Positions 1 through 11,936 are shown, counted from the stretch's first letter. The stretch: DNA of 64,000 nucleotides from Alnus glutinosa (GCF_958979055.1 NC_084887.1:28602544-28666543); one strand, 5' to 3'. Program-made: numbers and translations. The notes: generated by a model not told the origin, from the sequence alone.

Positions 1-2052
1 TATGCAGGGCAAATTTTATGGAATGGATAAACCTTTTTCAAGTGTTACAAACCTATGAAAAAGCTTCAGGTCAGCAACTGAATGCGGCAAAAACCTTCAT
101 TTTCTTTAGTAGAAACACTCGAGCAGAATTTCAAGGTTTTATCCGGAATACAGCAGGGGCTACTATTACAACTAGATTTGAGAAATACCTGGGCCTTCCA
201 GCAATGGTGGACAGATCAAAGAGGCAAACCTTTGCTAGTATTTGTGGTAAGGTGAAGGCTAAAGTGGATGGGTGGAAGGAGAAGTTCCTTTCCCAGGTGG
301 TAAAGGAAATTTTAATAAAAGCGGTAGTCCAAGCTTTACCTACTTATTGCATGAGTGTGTTCTGGCAGCTGCAATCTTTATGCAAGTCCCTCAATTCTAT
401 CATGAGCCGGTTTTGGTGGGGTCATAAATCCAATCAAGGGCGAGTCCATTGGATGAGGTGGGAGCGACTGGGTACTCCAAAAAATAGGGGAGTAATGGGA
501 TTTAGAGACCTAGAGATATTTAATTTGGCTTTGCTCGCAAAACAAGGTTGGCGTTCACTCTCTAATCCTTCTACTTTAGTGGCACATATAATGAAAGAAA
601 AGTACTACCCACGGGTAGATTTTATGGAGGCTCAGTTAGGAAGAAGGCCTTCCTTTGTTTGGAGTAGTATTATAAAGGCAAGGCCTCTTGTGCAAAATGG
701 GTGGGGTGGAGAGTAGGCAATGGAGAAAATATTAAAATCTAGGGCAATGCATGGCTTCCAACCCCTCGTATTCGGCTTCTTCCTCCTTGTCACTCAGGGT
801 TTCATTATGAGTCCAGGGTAAGTTTGTTGATTGATCCTTTAACTAGATGGTGGAACTTAGACCTGGTGCGTGATATCTTTGATCCTAGAGAAGCGGCGAG
901 AATTGGAAGTGTTATGCTTAGCCCTTTGAACCAGAAGGATAAGCTTATTTGGAGAGGTACAACAATAGGTACTTTTACTGTGAGAAATGCCAATCACATG
1001 GCAATGAATAGGCTGGCTCAAAGTAAAGGAGAGGGGTCGGGTGCTAACAACCATGTGGAGGTCTGGAAGACTATTTGGGGTTTGAGTGCTCCTCCAGTTC
1101 TCAAAAACTTTTGTTGGAAAGTTGCAACAATTTGCTACATACCAAGGTTAATTTGTTGGAAAGTTTGTCCCTTCTGTAATGCAAAACCGGAAACTATTTT
1201 CCATTGTCTTTGGGGGTGCCCAGCAACTGTTGCAATTTGGCAAGAGGGAGATAAGAAATTTCAAAAAATGTCATGTGGTTGTACTGATGGCCTGGGCTTA
1301 TTTTTGTATTTTGTGGGGGAGATTGGATCTAGAAGAACTGGTAGAGGCATGGACAGTGGCAAGAATGATCTGAAATAGGAGGAATGACTTTGTTTTTCAA
1401 TGGTTTATTTTCTTCTCCTATGCAGGTTATGGCTGCAGCTAAAGCATCTGTGGAAGGATTTAATCTTGCAACCAACAGTGCTGAAGCTTCTCCTAGAGCC
1501 ATGCAATTGCCTCAACCAAAGTGGAAAAAGGCCCAGGAAAGTACTTGGAAGATCAACTAGGATGCTGCCGTTTCAGAGGAATCGATGACAATGGGAGTGG
1601 GCATAGTTATCCGAGATGAGGGAGGAAGATTTGTGGCAGCAAAGATGGAAGTAGTCCCTTACATAGTGGATCCTAATGCTGTTGAAACAATAGCAGTTTG
1701 GAGTGCGGTGCAATTTGGCCGAGAAATGGGGGCTAACCAAATTGTTTTGGAGGGAGATTCAATGGTGGTGGTCTCGGCTTTGCGTGCTTCGGAGTCGTGC
1801 GATGGGCTTTTTGGTCAGTTGATCGATGATATTAAGTCATATTTCTCTCATTTTTCTGCAGTGGAAGTGAATCATGTTCGTAGAGAAGCAAACATGGCTG
1901 CTCATGTAATGGCTAAAAAGGCGATTTCCAACCTGCTGAACCACACTTGGGTTGGGGAGTGTCCTCATTTCATTCAAGATGTTGTGGCAGCAGAATGTCA
2001 TTTTTCTGATTGAGCATTTTATAAAGATATTTCTTCAACAAAAAAAAAAAAA
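1..2052 (+). mobile_element. L1-type LINE, 3' part of ORF2, degenerate, cut by window edge
   Basis: Non-LTR retrotransposon remnant that would encode the reverse-transcriptase polyprotein. Reading left to right: end of the RT/thumb region (18-716, with KYLGLP and FWWGHK motifs typical of plant L1), a zf-RVT zinc-binding region (about 1050-1250, CPFC...HCLWGCP) and a C-terminal RNase H of the RVT_3 type (about 1540-2010, with LEGDS and VRREANMAAH motifs). The parts lie in different frames separated by stops, so it is not functional. It ends in a run of 13 A (2040-2052), the expected poly(A) tail. The 5' end is outside the window, so no target-site duplication can be defined. Confidence 0.9.
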
Positions 2053-2432
2053 ACATAAAATGTATGTAGCCAAAAAAAGACTTTGACGTATGGATGTAGG
2101 CCATATGCTGAATCATCTTAATTATCTTCCTCTCCTATTGCATATCTGCGTAACCTCATTTTTCTTTAAAAAAAAATATGTTCAAAGAGGCATATGTTTG
2201 GCCCATGTGACTTATTTAAGGCTCATAGTTGGTCCAATTTCGGCAATTGTAGCCGATGCCAGCCAAATAGTCGTCGATATCTAAGTCCCAACCATAGTTG
2301 TCGTTGTCGACCGAAGAAGTCGATGTCCAAGTTTTGGCCATAGTCGCCCAAGTCCAAATTTCGATCATAGTATCCGATGTTATAATTCAAGCCATAAGAT
2401 GCATTGTTAGCCCATTGTTGTTTAAGATTATG
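2053..2432. other. Gene-free stretch with LTR-like remnant
   Basis: No coding gene seen. The segment about 2065-2135 resembles about 4725-4800 (shared pattern: TAGCC, A-run, GACTTTGACRTRTGGA, AGGCCAT/AAGCCAT, CTTAATTATCT). This wording is reminiscent of the 3' part of plant Ty1/copia LTRs. Probably two copies of an old LTR fragment; class is inference. Confidence 0.35.
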
Positions 2433-2742
2433 GTGTTGTTTGGCAAGAACATGAACGGAACAGAATAGTGCCTTTTATTGTTCATGTACCTTCTTTTTTC
2501 CTTTCACTTTTTCATATTTTATAATAACACTCAACATCAAAACATTCTCACTTTTTTCACTTTTTATATCACATCAATAATTTTTTTTGTTACTTTTCAA
2601 ACAAAAAAATTCATTACAATACAAAACTTTCTCACTTTTTTATACAAATTCTTTTTTACTTTATATCACATCATCACTTTTTACTAATTTCAAAATTAAC
2701 AACCCACTACTATGTTCTGTACATGTTTTTGCCAAACTAGAC
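2433..2742. repeat. MITE with ~38-bp terminal inverted repeats
   Basis: The first 38 bases (GTGTTGTTTGGCAAGAACAT onward) are an imperfect reverse complement of the last 38 (ending TTTTTGCCAAACTAGAC). The AT-rich interior carries 'CACTTTTTATATCACATCA' blocks that recur at 12.2-12.4 kb, 19.2-19.35 kb and 20.3-20.6 kb, so this is one member of a local family. No coding potential. Confidence 0.7.
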
Positions 2743-4015
2743 CTAAATCTCAACGTACCTGATCTACCATTAGGTTTGCAAGGAAGTATTGAAACAATAG
2801 TTACAAGTACTCAAGAGACAATAGTTACAAGATGATTTGTGTAAATTAAATTTATTGGAGTTAAATAAAAGTAGAAGAGACATGTAACATTCAGACTCTT
2901 TCTGTATAAATAGTCTTGTTGATAAGTCTTGAATTATTCGATTCAAGACCCCTTAATTTGCATTTGTTAGACTTAGTTTGTGTTGTATATATAACGTTTT
3001 GTTGTAATTTTGTGTTATGTCTTATTTTTCGGTCTTAGTTGAAATCTAGTTCAAAACACTTTAATTAAACCTGAAAATACATCAAGGGCAAGTTGGTCAT
3101 TTCCAGAGTTCAAGGTTGATCCTGAAAAGATGAAAATTGTCTAAGGCATTTCGATGGATAGATTATTTGTACAGTCAACAATTCGATTGATCAACCTTCA
3201 GTCGACCCAACTTCGATCAATCGAGATGCGATCGATCGATTCTCATAACACCATAAAAGCGATCGATCGAAGTTCGATCGATCGACTTCTCATCTTCCAG
3301 AAGGTCCAGATATTTTCAAATCCTTGTGTGATCCAAATCAAAAGTTGAGTTTAGTGAACATAAATGGACGCCGACCAGCTCTGCTTGTGTGGCCCAAATT
3401 GATTCTTGATGGTTTCTTTTGTAAATCCAAATTCCTATATATATGAAATTAGGATTTAGGTTTAGTTTATGCATCTTTTGGGGTTTTCGGATTTTCTCAG
3501 GTGTATCACTTAATTTCTTGTGTTCTTAATTTCCTTTGATGCACGTTTTATGGGCTTAAATCCAGATAGCAACTTCCTTTGTTAAATTTTAAGTTCTAGC
3601 TTAGGTTTTGTTCTTCCTTTTCATTTCTTTTGTGTAATCCGAAATTCATAAATTAATATAGTTGTTTTTAGTTCATTTTAATCTTGTTTCCTTTACTGTT
3701 TTCCTTAGATTTCATGCTTAGATTAGTTTAATCTTGTGTAGCTAAAACCCTTTCTTAGGGTTTGATCAAATCTTTTCCCAAAGTCATGAAGTGTTTTTGA
3801 TGTTCTTGAGATTTTCTTCATATGTGTGATGATTGTGTAAGACTAGAGGATTTCAAAACTCATGCTAAAAAGTTTTGTCTTCAATATTCCAATCCATTTA
3901 TTCATGAAAAAGGGATTCGCTTGTCTATGAGTTTTCTTGATTTCTTGAATAAAACCAACGTTATTGAAAGAGAACGATGTCTTGTGCAATGGTTCTATTT
4001 GACATAATGCATGTT
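2743..4015. other. Gene-free relic region with GATCGATC-rich patch
   Basis: No gene seen; short ORFs here have no recognisable domain. A patch at about 3170-3290 is rich in ATCGATCGAT palindromes. Style is that of the untranslated part of an old LTR retroelement, but I cannot classify it. Confidence 0.4.
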
Positions 4016-4345
4016 CACTTATTAGAGTTACCTTATAGGGTATGCTATGGAGCACCGATTGTTTCACACCTTTGGTAGTCTAAACCGTCTTTTAATTATA
4101 GTGTAACCTTTACATGATTTGATCGGTGTGAAACTAGATACTTTATCATTGTGGCCTAATTAGAGTTTCCATGTATTATGTATGCTTATTAGGATGTTTT
4201 ATAGAGATGTAAGTTAGGGAGCATTAATCACCCCACACATTTTGTAGTGTAAACGTTTTTCAATTATAGATTAATCTTTACGTGGGGTTGCTTAATGTGA
4301 AACTAGGTTCTTTATTATTACGTAACGAAAGTGTTTTCATGTCGA
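4016..4345. repeat. Two diverged tandem ~165-bp units, each a foldback
   Basis: Units at about 4016-4185 and 4186-4345 align from a shared CTTATTAG start through a shared TAATCTTTAC/TAACCTTTAC block to a shared GTGAAACTAG end. Each unit is nearly self-complementary: GTTTCACACC pairs with GGTGTGAAAC in unit 1, and ATTAATCACCCCACAC pairs with GTGGGGTTGCTTAAT in unit 2. Confidence 0.6.
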
Positions 4346-4906
4346 GGTCGTCTTAACGGTTGACGCTCATTACGCGCTCATATCATGCATGTTAGGAAGA
4401 TCCATATAGACTTTAAGCATTTCACTGGTTTAGGATTTGACGCGATCATTACCCTAAGTTCTTTTAAGTTAATTTTCATTTTCTTTGTTTTCATCATTAG
4501 ATTTGTTGTAGCTTCAATTCTACAACTTTACTTTTTGTTTTTATTGTTAAGTTAAGTTAAATATGTTCCTTTGAATATCCCATTATTCAAATCAACCCCT
4601 TAATCCTTGTGGTTCAATAATCATTACTATAGTACAATTGATTCGTACTATTGCGAGTGGTAAAACATATAAATTTAAAATCCATGTAGTCGAGTTGGCT
4701 ACCACTTGTATACAATCAAACATAAAAACAAAGACGTAGCCAGTAAAAGGCTTTGACATGTGGACATAAGCCATAAGTCGAACCAACTTAATTATCTGTA
4801 TCTCTTTTTTGTTGTCATATATTTCTAAATTACGTGTTCTTACAGATATTGCTAAGCTACAGCTGTGCAAAAGATGAGACTGTATCCCCCAAACGACGTC
4901 GTTTTG

Positions 4907-4908
<2 letters not shown>
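4346..4908. other. Gene-free stretch, LTR-retroelement relics
   Basis: No gene. Around 4600-4660 the text (CCTTGTGGTTCAATAATC ... TTGATTCGTACTATTGCG) resembles the leader region downstream of plant Ty3/gypsy primer-binding sites. The second copy of the possible copia LTR fragment lies at about 4725-4800. Classification is weak. Confidence 0.35.

Positions 4909-4909
<1 letters not shown>

Positions 4910-4964
<55 letters not shown>
4910..4964. repeat. (TA)n microsatellite
   Basis: About 27 uninterrupted TA units. Confidence 0.95.
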
Positions 4965-4967
<3 letters not shown>

Positions 4968-5123
4968 GAGGATATAATGATGTAGTTATTAATCGCATTC
5001 GCGTACCTTAAAACCTCAGCCTAATTTGAGGGGTTGTATTTCGACCGACAATCAAGCCATGATATCAATGGAAGCATTTAAAGAGTGAATCGAAACCAAG
5101 GAATAGAGCTGGCTGCCTAAATC

Positions 5124-5140
5124 AAGAGGCATAACCGTTA
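5124..5140. repeat. Left 17-bp target-site duplication of L1
   Basis: AAGAGGCATAACCGTTA; matches the right copy at 11162-11178 with one mismatch (C/T). Confidence 0.85.
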
Positions 5141-5415
5141 AAGTGTAGTCTATCGTCACGTATCTTAAATTCTTAAGTACAAAACAAAGATCAATAATCT
5201 CTCTCTAGTGAGAGAAACTCCACCTTCTCTATTAAACTAGAGTTCAGTTCAATTAGCCTACCTTTTCCTCCTTGACTCTCATCTTCCTTCTTTGGAAATA
5301 TTTTGACCTTTTGGTATCAAACTTCCCTTTCTTTCCTTTTCAAGCATCTTTCCACAAATATTCGTCTTCTTCCTCTTCTTTTTCTTTTTTTTCTTGGTTT
5401 CCAAACCTTTTTCCG

Positions 5416-6655
5416 ATGACTTCGGCGCCTTTTAACATGCAAGACCTCATTTATGGGACTGAAGCTCTCAACTGCGATGACCCTTCCACTCTGGAAATGC
5501 TCCCACTTGCTGCTACTCCACATCAAGCTCTCCACCGTATCATAGGTAGGTTTTTATCACCCAAACCACCCTCTGTTTTTGGTTGCGTGAAACTCTGGCT
5601 AATTCCTGGAAATTTGCCCATCCCTTCAAGATCGATGATCTTTCTGAAAACAAATATCTTATTACGGTCTCTCAGCAATCTCATGTTGACAAAATTATGG
5701 ATTTATGACCATGGAATGTTAAGGGTTCTTTACTTGTCTTAACACCCTGGACTCATGATCTTACTTTTGAGGAAGTTGAGCTTTTTACCTGTGCTTTCTG
5801 GGTTCAAATTCATGGTCTGCCTTTCCAAAATATGTCTGCTCGAAATGCCGCAAGTATTGGACTATCCTTTGGTGGAGTTTTGGAAGTTGAAAACTATTCC
5901 ACCAAAGGTATTATTGGTACTCACCATCTTCGGCTTCATGTTGCTATTGATACTCGCAAGCCTCTTGTCCTTGGGTTTTCTCTTCCAAGGTCAGGACGTT
6001 CTGCTACTTGGGTACGCTTTCTTTATGAGCGATTGGCGGACTATTGCACCCTCTATGGTTTGATTGGCCATAGGAAGAAAATCTGCCCGGCTCCACCACC
6101 TCAAAGACTCCAAGATAAGTATGGGATATCTCTTCGGGCTTTTGTTCTTTAGGTCCTCGATCTTCTTCTTCCCCAAGTTTGAAGGTTCGGGCCATTTCAC
6201 CTGCTCCAGCAAATACTGTCTTGGCTTTTTCTACGCTAAAAATTTCCTCTGCACTTATCTGTGCTGCTTCATCCCCGGCAGGTTCACCGGCGCTTCGTCA
6301 ACAAGCCACCTATTCTCATCATCACCGACCAGTGCAACTTGCTCACCAAGTTTTGTACGATTCGGCATCTCCTCAAGCTGTGTTTCTCCCGCACGTGGCC
6401 CCACACAACCCGTACTTGCATCTGATTGGTTCTGAAGCTGCCACGTCTCCTGTTGTTGGTACTCTTTCTCTAATCAAACCTGCATCGCCGACTGAACGTG
6501 GTAAGGGAGTCTTAATTGCTTCATATTTTTCTTCTGTTGTTATGGATCACACACCTTTGGCTTGGCTCATGTATCGACTTTCTCCACAATTATCTCATCC
6601 CTCACTTGGCCCACCCGAACACCCTTCCAACCCATCAACTTTATCTTAGCCTCGA
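5416..6655 (+). pseudogene. LINE ORF1 (gag-like, DUF4283 + zinc-knuckle remnant)
   Basis: Starts at the ATG of MTSAPFNMQDL. After about 45 codons the frame shifts, then continues as NSWKFAHPF / SENKYLITV, FEEVELFTCAFWVQIHGLP, a typical DUF4283 nucleic-acid-binding region of plant LINE and Ty1-like gag proteins. Further on, WVRFLYERLADYCTLYGLIGH is the degenerate CCHC knuckle region: the family normally has C-x2-C-x4-H-x4-C, and here the second Cys is replaced. In-frame stops (e.g. after DKIMDL) make it non-coding. The tail is separated by the inserted LTR and resumes at about 9739, ending at the stop at 10319-10321. Confidence 0.8.
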
Positions 6656-6705
6656 CCCTAGCCCAGTGTCTTTTTACCCCCTCCCCATTTCCAGCTGGCT
6701 CTGGA

Positions 6706-9700
6706 TGTAATGTCCAAGAAAATGTTCAATGGGTTTATTAGGATAAAATAAAAATAAGTCTATTTAGTGTGGTAAAGTGTTTTATTTTTATCTTTTGGAT
6801 TTGTTAATAATAGCCAAGAAAAGAAAATGTAATTAATATTTTTAAGTCTAAAAAAAAGAGCAGAAAAGAATATAGGTGAATAAAATGAAATAAGAAATAC
6901 AAATATAGAAAATAGAAATGCTAGAAAAGATAAGTGAAATAATAAGAAACCAAATAAAAGATTAATTAAAAGGAAAAGAAAATGTGATAAAATTAAACAA
7001 AACAAAGCCAGGTGAGTGTCAGCCAATGTGAGAAACAAGAGAAAATTGTTGAATTAGGTGAGGAAAAGTCAAAACTAAAAGACAACAAGTAAATGAAAAG
7101 GTGACTAAATAAAATAAAGTAACATATATATATATATATATGTATATATATATGAAAAAAAAAGCTGCGCCCCACGTTCAAATAATTTGGTGAAGGCCTA
7201 TGCCCTTCACTCATCATCACTCATGGCCACCTGGCCATTAGTTTTATTAAGTGGTATTCGGCCACTTCAATAAAAAGTACCCTTCCTCTTATTTTTACGA
7301 GCCACAGGGAGCTTCTCTCCATTTTTTCCTCTTTTAAATTTTTAGAGAAAATCTACGATATACAAAGATCCAACGGTCCAATCTTAGATCCGATTTTGGC
7401 AAAACAATCCTTAAAGCTCGATCTACATTTTGACCGAACGTTTTGAGGTAAATCGCTAAATTCGTATTTTTGGAGATTTTTATAAATCTTGTAGAAATTA
7501 GTTTAACTTGGCGTTTTCTCTAGATTTTGTGTGGTTTGGAGTTGCTAGGAGCTTCCCAAGCACTGGATCTTGGCGTGGTGAATTTTTGGTAAGTTTTCCA
7601 TAGACTTTAGTTTTTAGGTATTTTGTTAAAATGTTATTTATTGTGATTAACCCTAAGTAATGCTTATGGGTTAGCAATATTGGGTTTAATAAAGTAATTA
7701 GAAATTATGGATTAATATTTAGGAATTTTAGGTATTTATGGGTTAGGTCCTAATGCTTGTAGTTTGCATAAATTGAAAATTTTAATTGTAAACCTAGGAA
7801 TAATTCTATGTATAGGTTTAGTTAATTAATGGGTAGTAATGTAAACCCTTAAATTTTGTGGGTAACATAGTAGTGTGGCTTTTGAGCAATTCAAAAGCTA
7901 TCTAATGGTAATATTAGTTAGAATGCTAACTAATTCAATGTCTTGTATTTTTAGCGGCACGTTACGGTTGAGCTTAGAGTCGTTTGAATATTGGGAGTAT
8001 AAGCAATCTGAGGTGGGTATTCTACTCACTGAGAAAATATATATTTTTATATGTATTGGATTGATAAGAATATATATGTTGTTTATGAAACCGAACCAAC
8101 CATATGATGAAATGTATGTTTTGAGATGATTTGTTTAGTTTCGATTATGTTCAAATATTATCAATGATGTTTAAGAATTGATGCATGAGTGAAAGGTGTT
8201 AATTGATTTAAAGTGTTTGAGTATATTCTGCGGTTGAGATTTAAATTATGCAAATTTGTTTGAGAACATGTCATGTTGAAACTGCGCAGATTTGATAAAG
8301 AAACTAAGTTTTGAATGATTTCAAAGTGTTGGATTAAATGCTGGATTTGTTTAGTTTTGAGAGGACGTGATTTAACAACTGCATAATTTCAGCGTGACAC
8401 AGTAGGAAATATATACTGGTCAAGCACGGAACATTGAGCATGTAGTATAGAGCATACATATCAGAGTAACAGTATCAGCAGAGTAACAGTATCAGCACAT
8501 TGAGGCAGTATCAGCAACACATTGAGGCATGCATAGCATATATAGCATTGTTTTGTGAGAGATGTTTTTATGTTATGAGTAGTTTTACTAGACGTATTGG
8601 TATGCATAAGAGTCTTCATGAAAAAGATCTTATGTATATTTTTATCGGATAGTCATGTGTTAATAGCATACATTGAACTTGAAAGTACATGGATACATGA
8701 CTGCCCAGGTGCGAGTAATGGCATGTCTATGAGTAGGAAGGTTGACTGTTCTTGTTCATCAGGAAAGACGTGTTAGCATGATTGAGTTTAACTCTAGTGC
8801 TCTCATGATCTACTGACGTCAAGGCACGAAGCTGGAATACGATTAGAGATGGTGTTGCGAGTGTTTTGTTGAAGGATGTTATCCTAGTATGGAAGAGTAA
8901 GATGCCATGTTCTTTGCTTAAGACTAATGTGTATACGTGATATCTGTGATGGAGTGATCGTGTGCACATATGTCCAAGCGACCGGTGAAAAGTATTATTA
9001 TAGAGGGGTCTATATGTAGAAACTTCCAAAGAGGGATGTCTGGAACTTCTACATATGTTCACAGCTATATAGTATGTTTTAAATGTTTTCTAAATAGTCG
9101 GTGTTTGCTGCATTAGCTATTGGTAAATTGTGGCTAATATAGTACTCGCACGACTAAAAATAAATAGAGGTTGGTTCTTTGTGAAAACTCAGTTAGTCTT
9201 ATACCACTGAGGTCTTAGTGTGTTTCATGCTAAGGCGGTGAACTCATTCTTTCACCTATGCGGATGTGGATACCACCACAACCGTGTAGATGATATTCCT
9301 GTGATTGCAGGTACTCTTAAGGCGGATGATGATCCGGTAGCTCACTACTTGGGATACTACGATTGAAGCCCGTAGCGACAGTCGTAGTGGGATGGGACTG
9401 AGGTGTCCTCATTTTGGGTACTTTTGTATATGGCTTGTGACGTGTGTGTCACACATTATTTTGTATAAGCCATTCTTTTGTATTAGTAAAATGTAGTTAA
9501 ACTTTAAACAGATAGATTTGTGTTATGGCTCACTTATGTATAGATAACAGGTTCATTTATAGTTATGCTTTTCCGCTATGTGTATTGGTATCATGATTTA
9601 TTCCGCTGTAGATGTAACTCTGTATATCAGGTACATGTTATGGGACATGTGTCTATGTTGGCTGAGCGACACTTAGTCGTGCCACTGCGATGACTCGTTT

Positions 9701-9733
9701 ATGTTTGTAAAAAAAAAAAAAAGGGTCGTCTCA
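6706..9733. mobile_element. Solo LTR (~3.0 kb), probably Ty3/gypsy
   Basis: Begins TGTAATGTCC and ends GGGTCGTCTCA, i.e. the TG...CA ends of an LTR. It is flanked on both sides by the 5-bp direct repeat CTGGA (6701-6705 and 9734-9738), and removing it restores continuous LINE ORF1 sequence. It holds no gag-pol coding region, so it is a lone LTR left by recombination between two LTRs. It contains a short repeated stretch (about 8463-8540, AGAGTAACAGTATCAGCA repeats). The ~3-kb length and the end GGGTCGTCTCA suggest a Tekay/Del-like chromovirus lineage; this lineage is inference. Confidence 0.85.
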
Positions 9734-10320
9734 CTGGATCTCTAACATCTTCGGCCCTCTACATTTAGCCCACCTGTTTACCACACTTCAAACTCCTCTC
9801 CCATAAAATCCTCCCCATCTGGTTCCCGTTACCACCCAGACACCCATACTCGCTAAAAACTCCCATTGGCCTTTCTCCCGCTTACTCTCCCCCGCCCTTT
9901 CCTGCCCGTTCTAGTCACCTTGTTGGAAGAAAACGACCTACTGTTACTAGTGATTTGGACTCACCTTCACCTCCTTTGAAGCGTCAGCCCTCTCCACCTA
10001 ATTCCTCTCCCCGAAATTTACAAGATCGCATGGATATAACTGTTCTTTCCTTATCTTCTCTAAAGCATGCGATTGTCTCCCCTGTGGCTTTATTTACTGC
10101 TTTTAGCTCTCAGCCTCTGCCTTCAGCTCATTTCCCCCCGGTTGAGATGGTGGTTTCATCTGATTCTACTTATGCTGCAAAGATAATTTACAAAGATGCT
10201 TGTAAGGCTCGCAGTGTTACCCAACTGGTTTTAGTGGATGCTCAAGACTGCTGTTACTAGTTCTGATTCTACTCTAACTTTTGAGGTGACTGGTTCAACT
10301 ATGCTCCCTTCAGTTCCATA

Positions 10321-11115
10321 AAGTTTCTATCTTGGAATTGTAGAGGTCTGGCCAACAGCTCTATAATTCACAATCTCAGGGCCATCATCAGGCTAAACAA
10401 CCCTGATATTATTTTTTTGTCTGAAACTAAAACTGCTGCTATTGTTGCTACCTCTATTTTGCTACAGCTTGGGTTTACTCACTTAGTTCAAGCCCCTCCC
10501 TCTTTCTCTAGAGGTGGTCTTTTGCTTGCCTGGAAACATAATGTTAACCTTACTAACTTTTTTGTATCTCCTGATATTATTTGTGCTTGGTGTGTCTCTG
10601 CTGATAGTAGGTTTGGAGGAGGCCTAACTCTCATTTTATCAAAATAAACTATGACACTGCTATTCGAAATTCTTTTTCAGCTTAAGCAGTAGTTATTTGG
10701 GACTATTTTGGTACTATTACACATTGTTCCTCGCTGATTAGCTCTCCCTGTACAGTTATTTATCGAGAAGCTCTTGCCGCTTTTCTAGCTACTAACTTGG
10801 CTCTATCTCTTCATGCGCCTTTTTTTATATTGGAAGGGGATTCCACTATTATCACTCTGGTTCTACAAAATCCTCTAATTACATAAGATTGGCATATTGC
10901 ATCTACTATTTCTCACATTCATTCTCTCATTCCTCCCCTCAACTAGTTGGTCTGTAAGTTCTATCAACCGAAGTGCAAACTTCTATGCCCATTATGTGGC
11001 AAATTGGGCCGCAACTAGACTTCATTCTGGTTGCATTCCCATTTCTTCTGTTTTATTTGGATCCTTTTCCCCCTGTTTTGGAAAGGCATCATCCTCTTAT
11101 TTTCTAATTCCTTAA
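10321..11115 (+). pseudogene. LINE ORF2 remnant: endonuclease start fused to RNase H
   Basis: Begins SWNCRGLAN ... NPDIIFLSETK, the N-terminal signature of the L1 apurinic-like endonuclease (EEP fold). At about 10605-10625 (after DSRFGG) it jumps to RPNSHFIKINYD and on to IYREALAAFLAT and FILEGDSTIITL, the plant L1 RNase H (RVT_3) domain. The remaining endonuclease, the whole reverse transcriptase and the zinc region are absent. Several stops interrupt the RNase H part. Confidence 0.8.
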
Positions 11116-11161
11116 TATATGTACTCTTTTTATCTTGTACTTAAAAAAAGAAAATAACAAA

Positions 11162-11178
11162 AAGAGGCATAACTGTTA
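11162..11178. repeat. Right 17-bp target-site duplication of L1
   Basis: AAGAGGCATAACTGTTA; pairs with 5124-5140. Confidence 0.85.
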
Positions 11179-11226
11179 TTATTTTCTTTATTCTATTCTC
11201 TTGTGTATATTCTGCATATCTCCTAA

Positions 11227-11936
11227 GAGCATATCTAGCAATAAAAGTTATAATAGCTGTTAAAAAAGTACAACTATTTACTTTAGCTACTACTTTTTCT
11301 ATATTTTCTCCAATAGAATCTCTATTCTACTATCTACTTTCATTTAAATATTATTTTCATTCTTTTATTATTATTTTTTTCCCCTCATCTTCTGCTGGAC
11401 GTTGACGGAAAACTCTACTGGAAACTCGCCGGAGATGATCACCCAGCGCCGGAAAACACCACAAAGTCACAGGAAAACCCCCACAGAACTGCTGGAAATC
11501 ACAAGAACTACCGTTAAACACCACAAACCCATCGGAAACTCGCTGGAGACAATCACTTAGCGTCGGAAAACACAACAAAGTCACCGAAAAGTCACGAAAC
11601 ACACCGATAATGGCCAGACTTCGTTAGAAAGCACCATAGAATTGCTAGAAGGACCGCCACACACCTCAGGATGCCACAAAAGACCACCGAGCACCACTGC
11701 CTTCCGTTGACGTCGTTCAAAGAGGGATGGAGAGGGAGAGATGGAGAGAGAGAGAGAGAGAAAATATTAATAAAAAAGGTTTTAACTGATGAACAGTGAA
11801 TAAGCAACATTGCCTATTCACTGTTCATGTGTTAGGAAAAAATGCTAAATTAACTATTCTGCTGCAGAAGAAAAAATGTTAATAATAGTCAAATTTGACT
11901 ATGTTGGCTAAAGTAGCAAGTTTGTTGGAGATGCTT
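11227..11936. mobile_element. Non-autonomous DNA transposon, Harbinger-like
   Basis: Ends are GAGCATATCTAGCAA on the left and, read on the other strand, AAGCATCTCCAACAAAC on the right. It is flanked by the 3-bp direct repeat TAA, the size and type expected for PIF/Harbinger. The outer parts share AGCTA-rich sequence with the element at 26432-29028. The core holds an internal duplication, period 113 bp: 11421-11473 and 11534-11586 share the string GGAAACTCGC and CGGAAAACAC. No transposase. Confidence 0.6.

Larger units (their letters stand above)
5141..11161 (+). mobile_element. L1-type LINE with internal deletion, hosting a solo LTR
   Basis: A non-LTR retrotransposon bounded by a 17-bp target-site duplication (5124-5140 and 11162-11178, one mismatch) with an A-rich 3' end at 11143-11161. 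Subtracting the nested LTR and its 5-bp duplication leaves about 2,990 bp, roughly half a normal plant L1. It keeps a 5' leader, ORF1 (gag-like, DUF4283 plus degenerate zinc knuckle), the start of the ORF2 endonuclease and the C-terminal RNase H domain. Reverse transcriptase is missing: the endonuclease text changes to RNase H text near 10605-10625. Stops and frameshifts show it is dead; it could only have moved in trans. Confidence 0.88.

Noticed and set aside
3170..3300. GATCGATC-rich patch as a protein-binding array or CRISPR-like repeat
   Set aside because: Spacing is irregular, there are no constant repeats with unique spacers, and this is a plant nuclear sequence; likely part of an old LTR.
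6706..9733. Full LTR retrotransposon with coding region
   Set aside because: No gag, protease, RT or integrase motif on either strand and no second LTR inside; borders fit a solo LTR.
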